Positions 11,733 to 25,500 of a stretch of 64,000 bases of DNA are shown here, piece after piece. Within the stretch, counting starts at the first letter, position 1; every line of letters begins with the position of its first letter. This DNA is from Prunella strophiata (taxonomy: Eukaryota > Chordata > Aves > Passeriformes > Prunellidae): contig JAZBQD010000026.1 in the NCBI GenBank assembly GCA_036583965.1, forward strand, positions 3,593,400-3,657,399, written 5' to 3'. The notes beneath the pieces were generated by a model, which worked only from the letters and a program-made list of their open reading frames with translations, made no database searches and was not told the origin of the DNA. The position numbers and the translations under genes are program-made.

Positions 11733-14700
11733 GTAAGGTGGTGAGTGCTGAGCTGTTGGCCAAGGCTGCAGTCCTCTTACTGAACTTAAATATCCCAGGG
11801 TCAGTATGTGTATGAAGCAGTCCAGGGCAGAGCACTAAAGGGTCTCTGCTGTGTTGGACCCTCCCCTTGTCCCCATCCCCATGCCTTTCAGTCCCTAACA
11901 TGGCTGACACTTGCATTATTTGAGGTGCTCTCACTGAGATCAGTTGTCAGCGTTTTTTGCAACAAAACCTATTTTCAGATTTGGCCTCTGCACAATTCAT
12001 TCTGGGCAAGGACTCTGCTTGTCTGATTATTAACCTGGAAGAGAGATTCCCCCCACCCCATTTAATATTTTAATACTATTTTTAAGAGCAGAAAATCAAT
12101 CTGCTTCATCTGTTTGGCTGTTAATGGTGCAAAGACCCAGGGGCAGCACACCTGACCTGCTGCAGCACCAGGGTTCTCTGTCACCCTGGCTGGGCTTGCT
12201 GCTCTCCTGTGCCTGGGTGTGCAGGCTCTGGCTGTCCTGGCAAGGAGAGTGCTGCTGCCAGCTTCACCTTCCCAGCCTCTGGGAGCTGTCTGGAGGAGAT
12301 GAAAACCTGTTAGTCCATGACTGCATCCCACCAGAGCCTTTGCTGGGTGAGCTCGGGGAGCCCTTCGAGGAAGGAGGACGGAGATGTGGGGAGGGAGGAG
12401 CTCTGCACAGAGGGAGAGAAATGCAAATAATACATGACTTCTATAAAACATTTAGAAAAGCCTTTAGAGTGCCAGCTTTGGACACTGAAATGCTGTCTGC
12501 TGAGTTACCAGTCCAGAAGGGATCAAGGATCTTCGTGCATGAAAAGATGTCGGTGCTGCCCCTCCCGCCCTGTCCTGCCTGTTCTGCTTTGCCCACTTGG
12601 ATTAGGACTTGCAGCTTGCCCTGCCCTGTGAGTGCTGCCCCTGCCCTCCTGCACGGGCACAGCCAGCCCTGGGCTCTCACCCTGTCCCCACAATGGCTGT
12701 GGGGGCTGTCCCCATGCCCTGTGCCTGCAGCTCTGCCTTCCCCACTGCTGCCCTTTCCTCCCCAGCCTGGATTCACCGGAGCTGCTGCTCCCTCGCCACC
12801 TGCCAGGCAGGGATTGCTCACAGTACTGGTCCCAGGAGGATTTGCTTCCCAAATCGTGTGTGAGGGGACCCCTGTGCTGATGTGGCACAGCTCCCCAGAG
12901 AGCCTGTGCACAGGTGGCAAGGTAATGACTTCTCCTCAAGCCTATCCTAATTAAATTTGCTGTAAACCTCCATCCTTCCTGCCTAGAGGATTTTAATTAT
13001 TTTAAAACCTTGATCCCGCACATCTCTTTGCAGCCCCTTTATGCCTTGCTAAAGGGCAGCTTTAGCTTTATGTTAAGGTGAGGTGAGGCAGCCCAGAGCT
13101 TTCCTGGGGAAGGAATTATTAGCCCAAATCAGGTGCCAGGCAGAGGTGCTGCTGGCTCTCCCTTGCCTGCACCTTCCCTTGTCCTGCCTACGCTGCTCTT
13201 CCCCCAGCTCCTCCCCAGTGAATCCCACACTGCTCACATTGAAGTCAAACCCTCAAATGTCAGGCTAAGTAAAACAGCTTTGAAATTTGTAAACTCATTT
13301 TTTCCCATCACCGCTGAGCCTCCACCAGGAGTTCCTTCACAAAAATCCCTCCTCTAGATCTTTATATTATGGGTAATTTTTAAAGATAGCTTATAAAACA
13401 TTAATGAATGAGCTTTTCATGAGCATGCTAGCTATTCATAAGTTATAGATGGTTATATACTCATCAGCAGACACTGGGACAGATTGCTTTTAACCATGAC
13501 ATCTATTGAAAGCTGGTACAATTGAAACCCCACTAATTACTGCAGGCATTTGTTAAATTTCTCAAAACTCTTCTTACCTGCAGGGAGTTCAATTCCAGAT
13601 GAAAAGCAAAAACCAGAGTTTGGATTCAGATGGAAATCTTGGAGGCTGTGATGCAGTTTGTAATGTCAGACATGTTTTGATGTTTGGATCTGGCAGTTTG
13701 CATTAGGGCTGGGTCAGGTGTTATCCCAACCATGCCTCACCCTATGGAAACTGCAATTTTAGCACTGTGTTACCCTCCTTGTGTTCCTGGAGGCTCAACT
13801 TCCTGGCTTGACCACTCCTCCAGGTGTTGCTTTGCTAAAAAACAGAGTCCAAGTGGTCCTGTGAGAGGTGGGATGTGCCCCTGGAGAAGCAAACCTCAGG
13901 CACTTGAAAGGAAATTTCCCAGAGTGTTTGGTCAATGAAGCCAATGAAAATTAATGTCAGAATTGCCCAAAAGGGAATATTTCAATTAACTGCAGCATTC
14001 TAAATAGTATTGATTCAGCCTGACTCTAAAAGTACCCATACCCTGCTCTCAATTTTTCCTCTTTTGCTAGGAAATACTCTTTGCACTTCTTTTATCTTGC
14101 AGAATCTGGGTTTTCTTTTGGGTGAACACTTTGATAGAGAGCTCCAAGCCAGCTGTGGTACTTGTCACCTTACTGACACCTGACAGTGTATTTACAGGTG
14201 TACCAGCAGTGTCAGGGGTAACCAGTCTGACCAGATGGGATGCAGGAGGATTAAGCTTTGAACTCCTTAATTAATATTCCTTTTTCTGTAGTTTTTTGTT
14301 GGTGTTTTTTTTTTTGTTTTTTTTTTTTTTTTTTTTTCCCAGTTACTTCATGATGCATGCTGAAAGTAGTGGCTGCCACACATCAAAGGACATAAGGCTG
14401 GGGTGGGAAGGAAAGGGGCAGAAGTGTTAGAAAGTGACAATTCAGGGGCTTTTCTTCCCCCAGGATTACATTTCTGATGGTCATAGGTGCTGTCCTTGGT
14501 AATTGGAACCATGACTTGCATGTCCACCCCCTCTGGTCTGTGGCATTTGTGGTCTTCCTCTGGCCAGTGCTCCCCAGTTATTCACCTCTCCATTTAGTGC
14601 CAGTTTGCCAGTCAGAGCTTCCCTGCTCCTGAGGGGCTCCTGTAGCTGCTGCTGAGCATCCCTCTGCTTCAGCAGCCTTTTTTCCCCTGCCTGGCTGGGC

Positions 14701-15768
14701 TTCCTCAGCCACCTTGCTGCCTGTTTGTGCCTCTTAATCTTTTTTTTTTTTGCCTCATTTGTCTCTCTGTTATTTCCTCTTCCATCTTCCTTGAAAACTC
14801 TTCATCTCTATAGATTTTTCTTTTTGTTTTCTGTTACTTAATCTTCTGCCTTTCCATTTGTTTTGGTCCTAACAGCAATTTCTGCTGGGGAGAGCTGTGC
14901 TTGAAGCCACAGCACTGCTGCTCTGTGTCATCTGAAATCTCTTTTACAGGCAGGTGGTTCCAGAAGGACTCACAATCTCCTTTTCTGTTGATTGAAAGGG
15001 AGACACAAAATGCAAATGTATTACTTGAGCCCCTTGTGTTTGCAAAACTGCATTGAAGATTTTGTTCAGTGAGATGTGCTTTTTCAGAGGAATTTACTCC
15101 TTGTTTTATTCCACCTGGGGCAGAATGTGTTCTGAGGAAATCATCTTGTTTGGGGGCTTCCAGGCTTCTTGTGTTGAGCAGAGATGGGAATGTGGAAGCT
15201 CATTTGTTTTTATAAGCAGGGAAAGTTCAGCAAACTGCAGAGATGGTTCACTAAGTGTTTTAATGATGAGGCTTTAAGCCTGTTTACTGAATTCTTATTT
15301 TTCTGTCTCCCCTCTTCCCTGGGGCAGAGATCTTTGAAATGGCTCAATCTGCCAAATACCTGGTGTCACTTCTTCCAGGCTGCCTGTAAGGAGATAGTGG
15401 CACTTGAATTACTGAGCTTCCCCCAGCCTCTGCTCAGAAAATGCCCATTTTTAGGGGCAGGCAAGGGATGCTGGGGCATTCCTGTTAAAATAGGGCTCCT
15501 GAACCACTCCCTGTGGTGCAGTGGTGGATCCCACCATGGTGGATCTGAGCAGGGAAAGGTGGGAAGGGACAGTGGGGAGCTCTGTGAGGACAGAGGGGAG
15601 CTGATCAGAAATGCTCTGTGGCGAGTCCTGCAAACACACAAATTTACCAAAATCTGAGTCCCACCCTGCCCTCCAGGCCCTTCCCTCCCTGTAGCTCTGG
15701 GAGCATGCACAGTGCAGATTTCCCCTCTGACCTTCTCTCCTGGTTTTTCCCCCCATTCCCTGTGGCAG
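11733..15768 (+). other. GABRA3: Intron 2 of GABRA3
   Basis: About 4 kb with ordinary composition. It includes an AT-rich segment at 13360-13560, a long T tract at about 14300-14338 and a smaller one near 14741-14751. No exon or complete mobile element was recognised. Confidence 0.6.
14300..14338 (+). repeat. Poly-T tract
   Basis: A run of T with single G interruptions. It may be a simple repeat or the remnant of an insertion tail; no adjoining retrocopy is evident. Confidence 0.8.
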
Positions 15769-15890
15769 GCTCTCTCAGAAGCACGTCTCAGACGTCGTGG
15801 ATGACAGCAAGGACAACATCACCATTTTCACCCGCATCCTGGACCGGCTCCTGGACGGATACGACAACCGCCTGCGGCCCGGGCTCGGAG
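15769..15890 (+). CDS. GABRA3: GABRA3 coding exon 3: mature N-terminus and first helix
   Basis: The exon is bounded by acceptor tgtggcag and donor gtcagt. It is 122 bp, enters in phase 2 and leaves in phase 1. It encodes residues 30-71: a short acidic leader ([15 protein letters not shown]), then [20 protein letters not shown] and RPGLG. NIT (Asn46) is the conserved N-glycosylation sequon near the mature N-terminus. The following amphipathic helix caps the extracellular domain and contributes to subunit assembly in Cys-loop receptors. The DDS-DNITIF leader matches alpha-3 better than alpha-1, -2 or -5 as I know them. Codon use is strongly GC3-biased here (ctggaccggctcctggacgg), as is common in bird coding exons. 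Confidence 0.95.
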
Positions 15891-16199
15891 GTCAGTGGGA
15901 GCTCCCTGCAGCCTTCAGCAGGGACAGCAGCCCCTGATGACTTTTGAATGACTCTGGCACTGCCAGGAGGGGAGGCTGTTCAGTGCCAGGCTCAGTTTGT
16001 GGCTGTTTCCCCGTTTGGAGGCTGTTTTGAGGTATCTGCTGGGCTGGGAGGGGAGGCCTGGGGTGCTGAGGTGGCCTGTGCCAGTGCAAGGACAGGCCTG
16101 CAGATGGAGCAGCTGTGGGTGAACCCAGTCCTGCTATTTTAGAGGCAGGGACGAAAAATTCCCTTTCAGAAATGCTGATACATTCACTGAGGGGCAGAG

Positions 16200-16590
16200 C
16201 GTGCCAGAGAAAAGGTCTGGACACAGCTCTGATGAGGAGCAGCTGGGGGAGCTCAGCCTGGAGAAAAGGGGGCACATTCTCATTTTCTACAGCTCCCTGA
16301 AAGAAGGCTGGAGCCAGGTGTGGGTCAGTCTGTTCTTCAACAAATGTCAGGACAAGAGGAGATGGCCTCAAGTTGCACCAGGGGAGGTTTAGATTAGATG
16401 TAAGGAAAAACCTTTCACAGAAAGGGTTGTAAAGCACTGGGAAAGGCTCTCTGGGAAATGGTAGAGCCAGCATCCCTGAGAGTGTTGGTGTGGCACCTGA
16501 GGACGTGGGTTAGTGCTGAACATGATGGTGGTGATGGCTGCACAGTTGGACTTGATGACCTTTTCCAACCTGAACGATTCTGTGGCTCTA
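16200..16590 (+). mobile_element. CR1 LINE 3' end, sense orientation
   Basis: The order of motifs is typical of avian CR1 3' ends: gaggagcagctgggggagct, gcctggagaaaagg, ctcattttctacagctccct, ggacaagaggagatggcctc, ggaggtttagattagatg, then ttggacttgatgaccttttc and a terminal gattctgtg. The copy is truncated at its 5' side, as most CR1 copies are, and carries no intact reverse transcriptase. It inserted in intron 3 in the same direction as the gene. Confidence 0.88.
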
Positions 16591-19500
16591 TACCACTGGC
16601 TTGCAGAACCTTCAGCTCATGTTGGTGTTGATTTTAGACAGTTTGCTTTGCTACAGAGCCTCTATCTGCACATCTTCTCAGTTATTTCCTATGCAGCTGT
16701 CACCTGGCAAGCTCTCCCCCCGTGCTGCTCTGGGCACCGGGCACTCACCCAGGCCCTGCTGCCTCCTGAGCTGCCTTCAGTGCTGCTGCCAACATTGCTG
16801 CTGCTGCAGAGCTTCCCTGCAAGCTCCTACCCTTGTCTGAGGTGCTTCAGGAGGAAAAGCCATGGCAGTCACCTTCCCACCTAGTGCCTACAGCCACAGT
16901 CAGCATGACCTAAGGGGGCAGAAGAAACAGGGAGATGTGTGGGGAAGACAGATGTGGCATTAGGGAGATGTGGGCCTGGGTGGTTTCCTGGTGTGCTGTT
17001 GCTGTGGCAGAGGTGGCCTCTCTCAGGTGCTGACAGCTCTGTGTCCCTGGGGCTGCTGAGGGGCTGTCCCTGCACTGCTCTGGGCTCTCCTGCTCAGCCA
17101 AGGTGTGATTTCCACCCAGAGCTGGAGTCACCACGTGCTGTCCCATTGTCTGCAGGTCCTGCTGCCAAGAGCTGCTTTCCTGAGCTCTCACATGCTGATG
17201 GGATCTCCTGGAATGGCCCTTTCCTTCCCCAGAGCAGCCTTGCCCCCTCCCAGCCCTGTGCCCACCTCTGTGCCACGACCCTCTGCCCTGCAGCTGCCCT
17301 TTGAGGCCATGCCAAAGCTGGGCAGGAGGGGCTTTTCCAGCGAGCATCCTCCCCTCTGCTGTGCTGCAGGACCCAGACAGGGAAGGGTTACAGCATCTGC
17401 ATAAGCAATCAGTCAGTTTTATTGCTTTTGTTGCTTGTTTCTCTCCCCCAGAATTAACTGTGGTCCCACTAATAGCTTTGCTTCCTCAAGTCTCCCCGAT
17501 GGCTGTATTGATTTAACAGAAACAAGTTCTGCACAGGGACTGAGGGGGCATTTGTGCTCACTGTAGGCTCAGCTGCAGACAAGCCTGCTAAGTATTAACA
17601 AGAGGAGTCCCAAGAGCCCCTTGCTGGGGAAGTTCAAACCTTTCTTGGAACATCTTTGCTCTGTTGCTTTAGATCCTTTAATAACGTGTTTAACATAATA
17701 AATTGCCTTTGCCTGAGCCAGCCCTTGTGTGTTTAAAGACTGCTTTCACCTCTGAGTTCCCCTGCTGAGGCATTCTGGCAGACCCAGCTGGGAGGTGGTG
17801 ATCAGGGCTGCAGGTTTTGGGGGCTCTTGACTGGCAGTGAGTTGTCCTCTGTGTGTGGAGCAGCCTGGTGAGCCAGGCTCGCCCCAGTTTTGGTTGTTTT
17901 TCCTAAGGCTGGAGCCTTGGAGGTCTCTCAGGAGGAGAATTAGAAGGAAAGACCTCTCCCACTGCTGCTAGTGGCCAGAGAAGCAGAAATGCTCCTGCTG
18001 CAGACTCCAGAGTTTGGGGTTAATGGAAGAGCCTGGGGTGGCAGTCAGCAAGAGGTGGGCTCCTGCTGTCCAAGGCTGTGTGAGGGCCTGGGAAAGGGAT
18101 TGCCTTGCTCCCCATGACAGCTGTGCTGCAGTGGGACTGGGCCATGGACAAGCAACACTGGTTTTCCTGTAAAACAGCACTGGGCAGTCCCTGTAGTCTC
18201 CTCATTTCCCTTGGGAATGCCTTCCATTGGTTTTCTGAAGATCAGGCAAGAGCATCCATACCCTGCAGTCCATGGGAAGGGCAGATGTGGTGATCTTGTG
18301 TCCACACCAGGCTGGTGGAGGGATGGAGTTCCCTAACCTGTGTGTAACCTGTGTGAAGCAGGGCATGCAGGCTCTCTGCCTGGCTGGTTTTCCTGTTCTG
18401 GATGAGATGGCCCTGCAGACATCTGGGACACAGAGGGCTGAGCAGGGTTTGGGGCTGCAGCACCTCTCAGGGCTCTGCAGTGCTGTGTGTGTGTGCTCAG
18501 CCCTGTCCCCTCCTGCAGCTTCCTGTGTGCCAGGAGCCGAGCAGTGTTTGTTTAGACTTTGGGAGAAGACACTGTGTAAGCAACAGAGTGTTAATGTGGT
18601 GACTTCTCCCCTCAAGATAGCCTCTTTGTATTTATTTTCTTATCCCCTCTGCTTTCACCATCTGCTGCCACCCACTCTAATAGCTGCCATGCCAGAGCTC
18701 CTCTTCCTGCCAGGATGCTGCAGACACGAGCTGAAGCAAGTGCTGAGGCTGCTCAGGAGTGCCTGGTGCTGCAGAGCCAGGCTCCAGGTGAGGCTCTGCC
18801 CCTGGCTGCTGCTCCTGCCCCAAGCAGGACACTTCCAGTCCAGCCAGCAGTCTGTGCTGTCCTGAGGCAAGGGGCAGATTTGTGAGCACACTTCAGAAGA
18901 AGAAAGGCAGGGGAAGGTGGCTGTCAGACTCCTTCTTCTGCAGAAACACCCTGTAGCACTGGGGACATGACCATTTGTGTCACAGTGTCTGGCAGGAGGG
19001 TTCTCCCATCTCTGCCAGCTGAGCCAGGGCTGGATTCCTCTTAGGAACAGACCTGAGTCTGTTCTGTGGCCTCATGACCACTGAAAGACAGTCTGGGCTT
19101 GGGGAAGGGGTAGCTGCATAAACAGAACATCTCCTAGGAGTCAGAGTGGGGCAGGAGAGGAGGGAGCTGTCAGCACAAAGGCTGTGTTTCCCCTGGGAGA
19201 ACACGGGGCAGATTGGTTATCAAGTCAGGAGAGAACAGCAATGGACCCCGGGGGAATGGAGACATCTGCCATGGCAGAAAATGTCCCAGGAGAGCTTCTG
19301 TGGGCAGCACAGGCCTCTGCTCCTGGTCTGGAGCTGGGAAGTCACACAGATCCTCTGGGAAGTCCCACAGATCCTCTGCCAGCCTGGAGGGGCTGCACTG
19401 GGAAGTGTCTGTAGCTCTCAGGTTCTCCAGCCTCATTTATGCACCTGGAGCTTACCTGGAGCTCCCAAGAGCAGGAGAGGGGAGATGTGGCCAGGAGAAG

Positions 19501-22500
19501 GAGGTGGAACTGCCTGACCAAGGGTGAGATGTCCTGTGCACAAAAAGAAGAGATGCTCAAGTAGTGGGATGCAGATAAGGGACCACAAGAGATTCTTTGT
19601 GAATGACAGATGTACAAAACCACCCCTGTGTGTCCTTGCAGTCCTTACAGGGCCAGTGTGGTGTCCAGCACAGTGACCATGAGGGTTTGGGGGTTTGAGG
19701 GTCAGTGCTGCTCCCTGGACAGCTGAACCCCCTCTGCCTTAGCTCCTAATTGATGCCATTTGGGCCCATTGTGCTGCAACTGAAACATTTCCATCCTGGG
19801 AATGCCTGGGCAGGGCCAGGAGGGGACATTTCCAGGCTTTTCCTCCCTTACAGCCTGGAGAATGCTTTAAATATGCTCTGGCAATGTAGGGCTATTACTG
19901 CTGGAGGAGGAGGCATGTGGGACCTTTCCACAGCTGTTTGCAAGGCAAAAGGGGTTTTATCCAGCTCAGGCAGAGACTGGCTGTTCCACAGGGCCAGGGC
20001 CATGCCTGACGTGCATTTGGGGTAAGGGTGAGGAACCCAGAAGGCATCTGGACAAAGTCTCTGTATTGAGGGGTGGCTGGGAAGCATTCCAGAAAACTGC
20101 TGGGCTTTTCCAGGGCACACCAGGAGGGAAAGATTCTGCCCCAAGGAAGAGGAGAGTAGGCTGCTCAGTTTTCTAAAAGATGAGTTGTAAACACCCTAGA
20201 TAAGCCAGTTTCTCCAATTGCAATTAAAAAGCAATTTGTAGCCCGTTAAGCAGCCAGGCTGGGATCGATGAGTGTTATCCCTCCTGGATGCAGTGTGACT
20301 GACAAGGTAACTCGTGGTGTTCCCTTGAAGCCTCTTCAGCATCCCTGGAGTCCCTGGCAGCTCAGCCCTGCTGAGGGGGTGGTGGCTGCTGAGCACCCTG
20401 CCAGGCCAGCCCTGCACCAGGGGCTTCTGGACAGCTGAGGGTTGGGAGCCTCCTGAAGTGTCCACGGGGTTTAGCAGGAGCAGCAAACACAGGCACAATT
20501 CCCCAGGCAGAGCAAGGCCCTTCACCCCTTGGGGACAGGGCATGGCACCCCTTCCTTGTCCCTGGGGTGGTCCCATCCAGGCAGAGGGGAGGCCCAGTTC
20601 TTACCCTCCCAACTGGGTCTATGCAGAGGGTGAAAGCAACCCAGGCTGCCCTTCCTCTTCTCCACTGTGCTGCTCTTTGGTGTCAGCACCTCCCAGCCCA
20701 CGTTGGGCACAAGCAGGACTTGGTGCAGTCAGGGCCTGCTGCTCATAGCAGGACTCAGATCAGGGGTGCCCACCTGGCCTGTGGTGCCTTTTCTCTATCC
20801 TTTAGCTGTCAGCTCTGTTTTCCAATGGTTCTGATCTATAGCTACCTGTTAATATCTGTCCTGTTGTTACATTTTCCATGATTATTTTGTCAGCAAAGTG
20901 CACCTCAGTTGGAGTTTCCCCTGTTTCCTCTTTCTGCAGTGCAGTGTTTCTTCCTGCTCTTTTAATGATGGTGTGGTTTGGCAGGATGGCTCCTGAGGAA
21001 CATCTGTATCCCTGCCTGGCCACCTGTATTCACTGATTCAAGTGCTGATGGCCAACAGGTTTTGGATTTGGGTTCAGAGCAGCTCCCTTTAGGTTGAGAC
21101 ATTCCCAGGAGATGCTTGGTGTGCTACACCTCAGTGCATCTGTCATTTTGGCCTGACCTCCTGCAGGTAAGGGCTTGCCTGTTACTGTGGGAGCATTAAG
21201 GCAGAGGGGCTGAAGTAGTCAGAATAATTAAATTACAGAAGTGCCTTCTCTTGAAAGTACAGTGCTCTCCAAAATGAAACAGCAAAACCTTATCTGCCTG
21301 GCAGGATCCAAGAGGAAATCTGTTTGCAGTGACATTAATCTATAACAGTGGTGAAAATTGTTAAATTGTCCAGATAGAAGTTTACAGAACTTTTATTTCC
21401 TAAAATCTGGATGAAATGTTGAAATTGTCCTTTTCACTTGTGGATAGGTTTTTCACCTGTGTGTGATAAAACTGCCCCATAAACATTATCTAGACCTGCT
21501 GTTTGTGTGAGAGAAACATGAGATGACAAACAGAGTTGTCCTCTGTTGTTTATTACAATTTCTAGGGTTTCAAGTCTGTGTTTAATCTGTTTTTCTGTCT
21601 TAATGTTCCACTTCTCCCAACTTCTCATCTCTTCTCTCTGATCTGACTTCATGCTTTGTATTGATTACTCCAGGGAGGAATTTGATCCTTTCCTAGGAAA
21701 AAAAAAAACAAACCAAAAAACAACAAAATCCATGTCTTATCTCAGATTTTTGTCTCTGTCTGAGCTTCCTTGATGAGTTTTAATTTGAAGATGAGGCATT
21801 GCCTGAACAGCATTTCCTTCTGTTTACCTTTCTGGGCAATGGGGACCCTACTCTGCTCATCAAACTTCTGAAGTCAAGATCTGTCTGTGAACAAATTAAA
21901 GGTATTGTCTTCCCCTCAGGGGCAGCTCTCCAAAGGCAGCTTTGCTGTGGATTTGCAGAGCCCTGGTGCTCTCCTCTCTGGCACAGAATTCCTGGTGGTG
22001 CTGCTGTTTAAACCCCTGGTGCACAGCTGTGTGTGGAAAGCCTTGCACACATCAGAAGGCAGGCGAGGAGCACAGCCCTGACAGCTGTGCCTAAGGGTGG
22101 AAGTCTTCTCTTAAATAAGTTATGAAAGTGCTGAGGGCAACAAGCCTGTATCAGAGCTTCAGGGATGTCACAAGCAGCAGGGAGGGGCTGGGAGCCCATT
22201 GTGAAAGGAGATGGATTGCTTTTGGTGTGAAACGCCTGGCTTTGGGTCAGCACTGGTGCTTTGGGGGCATCTGGCAGCTGCCAGTGCCACTGCAGAGCTG
22301 TGAGGGGATCACCATGCCAGCTCTGTGCCCAGCCACCCTCTGAAGGGGCAGTCATGTGGCACAAAGTCCATGCCCAGCTGTCCTTGTGTGCACTGCTTCA
22401 GAGCAGCCCAGCCAAGCCCCTGGCCTGTGGGGTTGTGATTTGTGTGAGAAGTGTTTCTCCTGCTCCTTTTTCAGCTGGTGCCTTCCCTGGCTGCTTCAGC

Positions 22501-25500
22501 GAGGAGCTGCTCACCCTGCCTTGCACCCACACATGTAGGCAAGAAGATTTTCCCCAGGGGGCAAGAAATATTTCTAGGAAAGGAAAGTCACCTGGAGGGG
22601 TTTTTTTGCCCCAGTAATATATACTGGAGCATCAGAGCTCCAGTGCAGGCTCAGACACCTGCAGTGAAGCAGTGAGAACGTCGGGCAGCTGCTCCCTGCC
22701 CGAGGGGGAGCTGTGGATGTGTCAGAGATGGGATGATGGTGTTTGTTTATAATGACTCTGCAAGGCGATAGCTGATGTTTCAGCATGTTGAACATGTGTT
22801 AGATGGGTTTAAGAACATTAGTAGATGATGTTATAGATGGCTATAAACTGCTTGTGAGGATGTCTTTATTGATCTGTTGGACTGTGGCAGCTTCTCCTTT
22901 ATTAGAATTTCCATTCGTTCAGGCCCATGTAAAGGATTTATAATGTGGCTTTGATATGGATTGAGAAATAAGATTTTTTTATTGGATGTTATGGAGTTTA
23001 AAAACAACTTTGATTGGTTTGTTCTGGGAAGCTGGTGGTGAAACAACTGGTCAAATGCTGAGGAAACAGCAGCTATTTTGTTTGTTGAGCTAGAGGATGA
23101 AATGTTTGCAGCAGTTCATGTAGTAATATAGAGGTATTGTTTATGTCTGATGAGGCAAAGTCATTCATTGTGTTGGTGGTGAATTTCAGCCCTGATCCAT
23201 CTGGAAGAAGCAATCAAATCACATCAGTCTGAGCCCCTGTGGAGGGGGGATTAATGCTGCTGCTTGAGACCTGTTAGCTTCTTAATACTGTTCCATTTAT
23301 TTAAAGGTTATTGTTTGATTAAATAAAAATACTGGAGTGTTTGTGAGGGTGGAAGATGCATGGGGCTTTGGGGAGTGCTGCAAGGCTGTGAGGCTAAACT
23401 GTGCAGGGTCCCTTAAGCAAAGACTATTAAAAGTCAGAGGGAAATACCCTCTTGCAGTAAGTGGCAAAACTCTCACCTGGTGGGGCAGGAGTTTCCTGTA
23501 ATATTTCTTTGTCTACTAACTTATAACTGAACTTTAAAACTGTGCCTCTGAAGGATGTGCAGCTAATGTTTATTAAAAAGGAATAAAGAGTGCTTGTGGA
23601 CTACTGACAATTATAGGCACAGAGTATAGCCTAGAGAGGGATTTTAATCTGCAATTTGCATTGTGAGGAAAGGACACCCCGTTCTCTTTACCTTCTGGAA
23701 GGATATAATTCAAACCAAAGTGTTGAGAACAGTGGGCATAGAAAAAGCATATGATTTTTTTTTTTTTCTTTCCCCCCCCCGTCTCCCAACCTGCTGGAAA
23801 ATCCTATTGATGCCAAAGTTCAGGCTGAGTCAGTGGATGGAACAACTCATGACTGAAGTGAAATAAATTGTGTCTGAAAAGCCAAGATGCTGTTTCCACG
23901 TCGTAAAAGCCATTTCAGACAGCTCTGGTTTGGAAAGATCAGTTGTGATACGAGAAATTTTGCTGAGGAAAAGGTCTGAGGACCATAACAAACCCCCCCA
24001 AAGCACAACCACTGGCTGTGCACAGTGCCAGAAGGCCTTGCTGCGTCCTTCAGAGCTCTTGTTGAGGAAGTTCTGTGTCCATACAGGCCAGATCAGCTTT
24101 GGTTTTGTTTTTGGTTTTGTTTTGTTTTTTTGCTGTTCTGCATTCATTCTTACTTAACCTATTTCTTATCTCATCATGTGGATGTCACTTTAGCCAGCTG
24201 TGGCCACTGCCCTGCAAAAAACAAAGGTGCAAACTCTGTTGGGTTTCCCCCCTGCCAAGCTGTGTTTTCTGTGAAGGGTCTGTGCACATGTGGGAATTGA
24301 ATTCCAGGCTCTTGTGCATGAAAGATGAGAGCTCTTTCCTTTGGAGAGATGCACCTGGTCTTGCCTGAGTTTGAAAACACCTTTTCCTAGAAAAGGGCCT
24401 TGTCTGCTTTCATGAGGAAGGGTTAAAAAACAAAAGCTATGAAATCTCCTTTCTTGTTTCCTGATCAATGTAGCCATGTTATGAGAGAAGCTTTCTGATA
24501 GCTCCTCTTTGTCATGTAATGTCAATACCATTAAGTCCACTTTGGCAAGGGAAGCGATGTATAATTAATCTGCAAATCAGTACAGTGGATGTGATTTTTA
24601 TACAAAGGAGAAGGTCTTTAACTGCAGAAGGCTTTGTTTGGGCATGGCCATGCTTGGATGGGACCTCCCTCCAGCACCCCTGTCTCAGCAGCTCCCCTGT
24701 GTGACACACCTTCAGTGGGGCCCATTTGCTGCTCTCCAGCAAAGGGACTGAGTCAACAAACAAATGGCAACCAGGTGGGGCAGGGCTGAGGTTAGGAGTA
24801 TGCAAGTGCCTCTGAACACCTGCCCAGTGAGTTGGTTGAGCCAGAAAAATATCTTTAAGACTTTACCTCCATCCACTGGTTTTGTTGTTTTGGGTTTTTT
24901 AAAGCTTTGGATCTATTGGAATTATTATTATTTTGATGCAGAACACATTAAAAAGGGAAAAGGAAAAAAAACCCAAGCCCTATCTGGACTGATTTGTTCC
25001 CAGAAAGATGTTCAATTTTGTATGTATAATTGAAAGGGGCTAAATATAGCTGTATTAATATTTATGGGCCTTATGTTGGAGTCAATACAAGAGTTGCTGT
25101 TCAAGGCAATTAAGCTTTACCTTTTCACATGTAGGATTTCGGTGTTTGGAGATGACATTAGTGGTGTGACCTGCATCCAAGAGAGAAAACACTAAAAGCA
25201 TGCCACCATCTGTGGAGTATGATACCCTGTATTTAGTGCTGTTTGCTGACAGGCAGTTTGTCTCCAGCGAGGCTGATCTCTCCAGGGCAGGGCTGCTGTC
25301 TTAATAGCAGGGAAATCAGGGAAATCAGTGCTCTGGGAAGCTTGCAGGAGAGCTGGCCCTGCTGTGTTTTGGGAGGATCTGAGCCACGAGGCTCTGGTGA
25401 CATCACAAAGTGAGGATTGCCCACCTCTGCTGCATCTGGAGCTGCTGGGGATAAAGGGAAAACGATGGTGCTGATGATACTTGATGGATCCCGTTTGTGT

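Noticed and set aside
11733..11748. Alternative exon 2 donor at 11741 (gtgagt)
   Set aside because: Using it would add an in-frame TAA right after the signal peptide and break the phase with exon 3.
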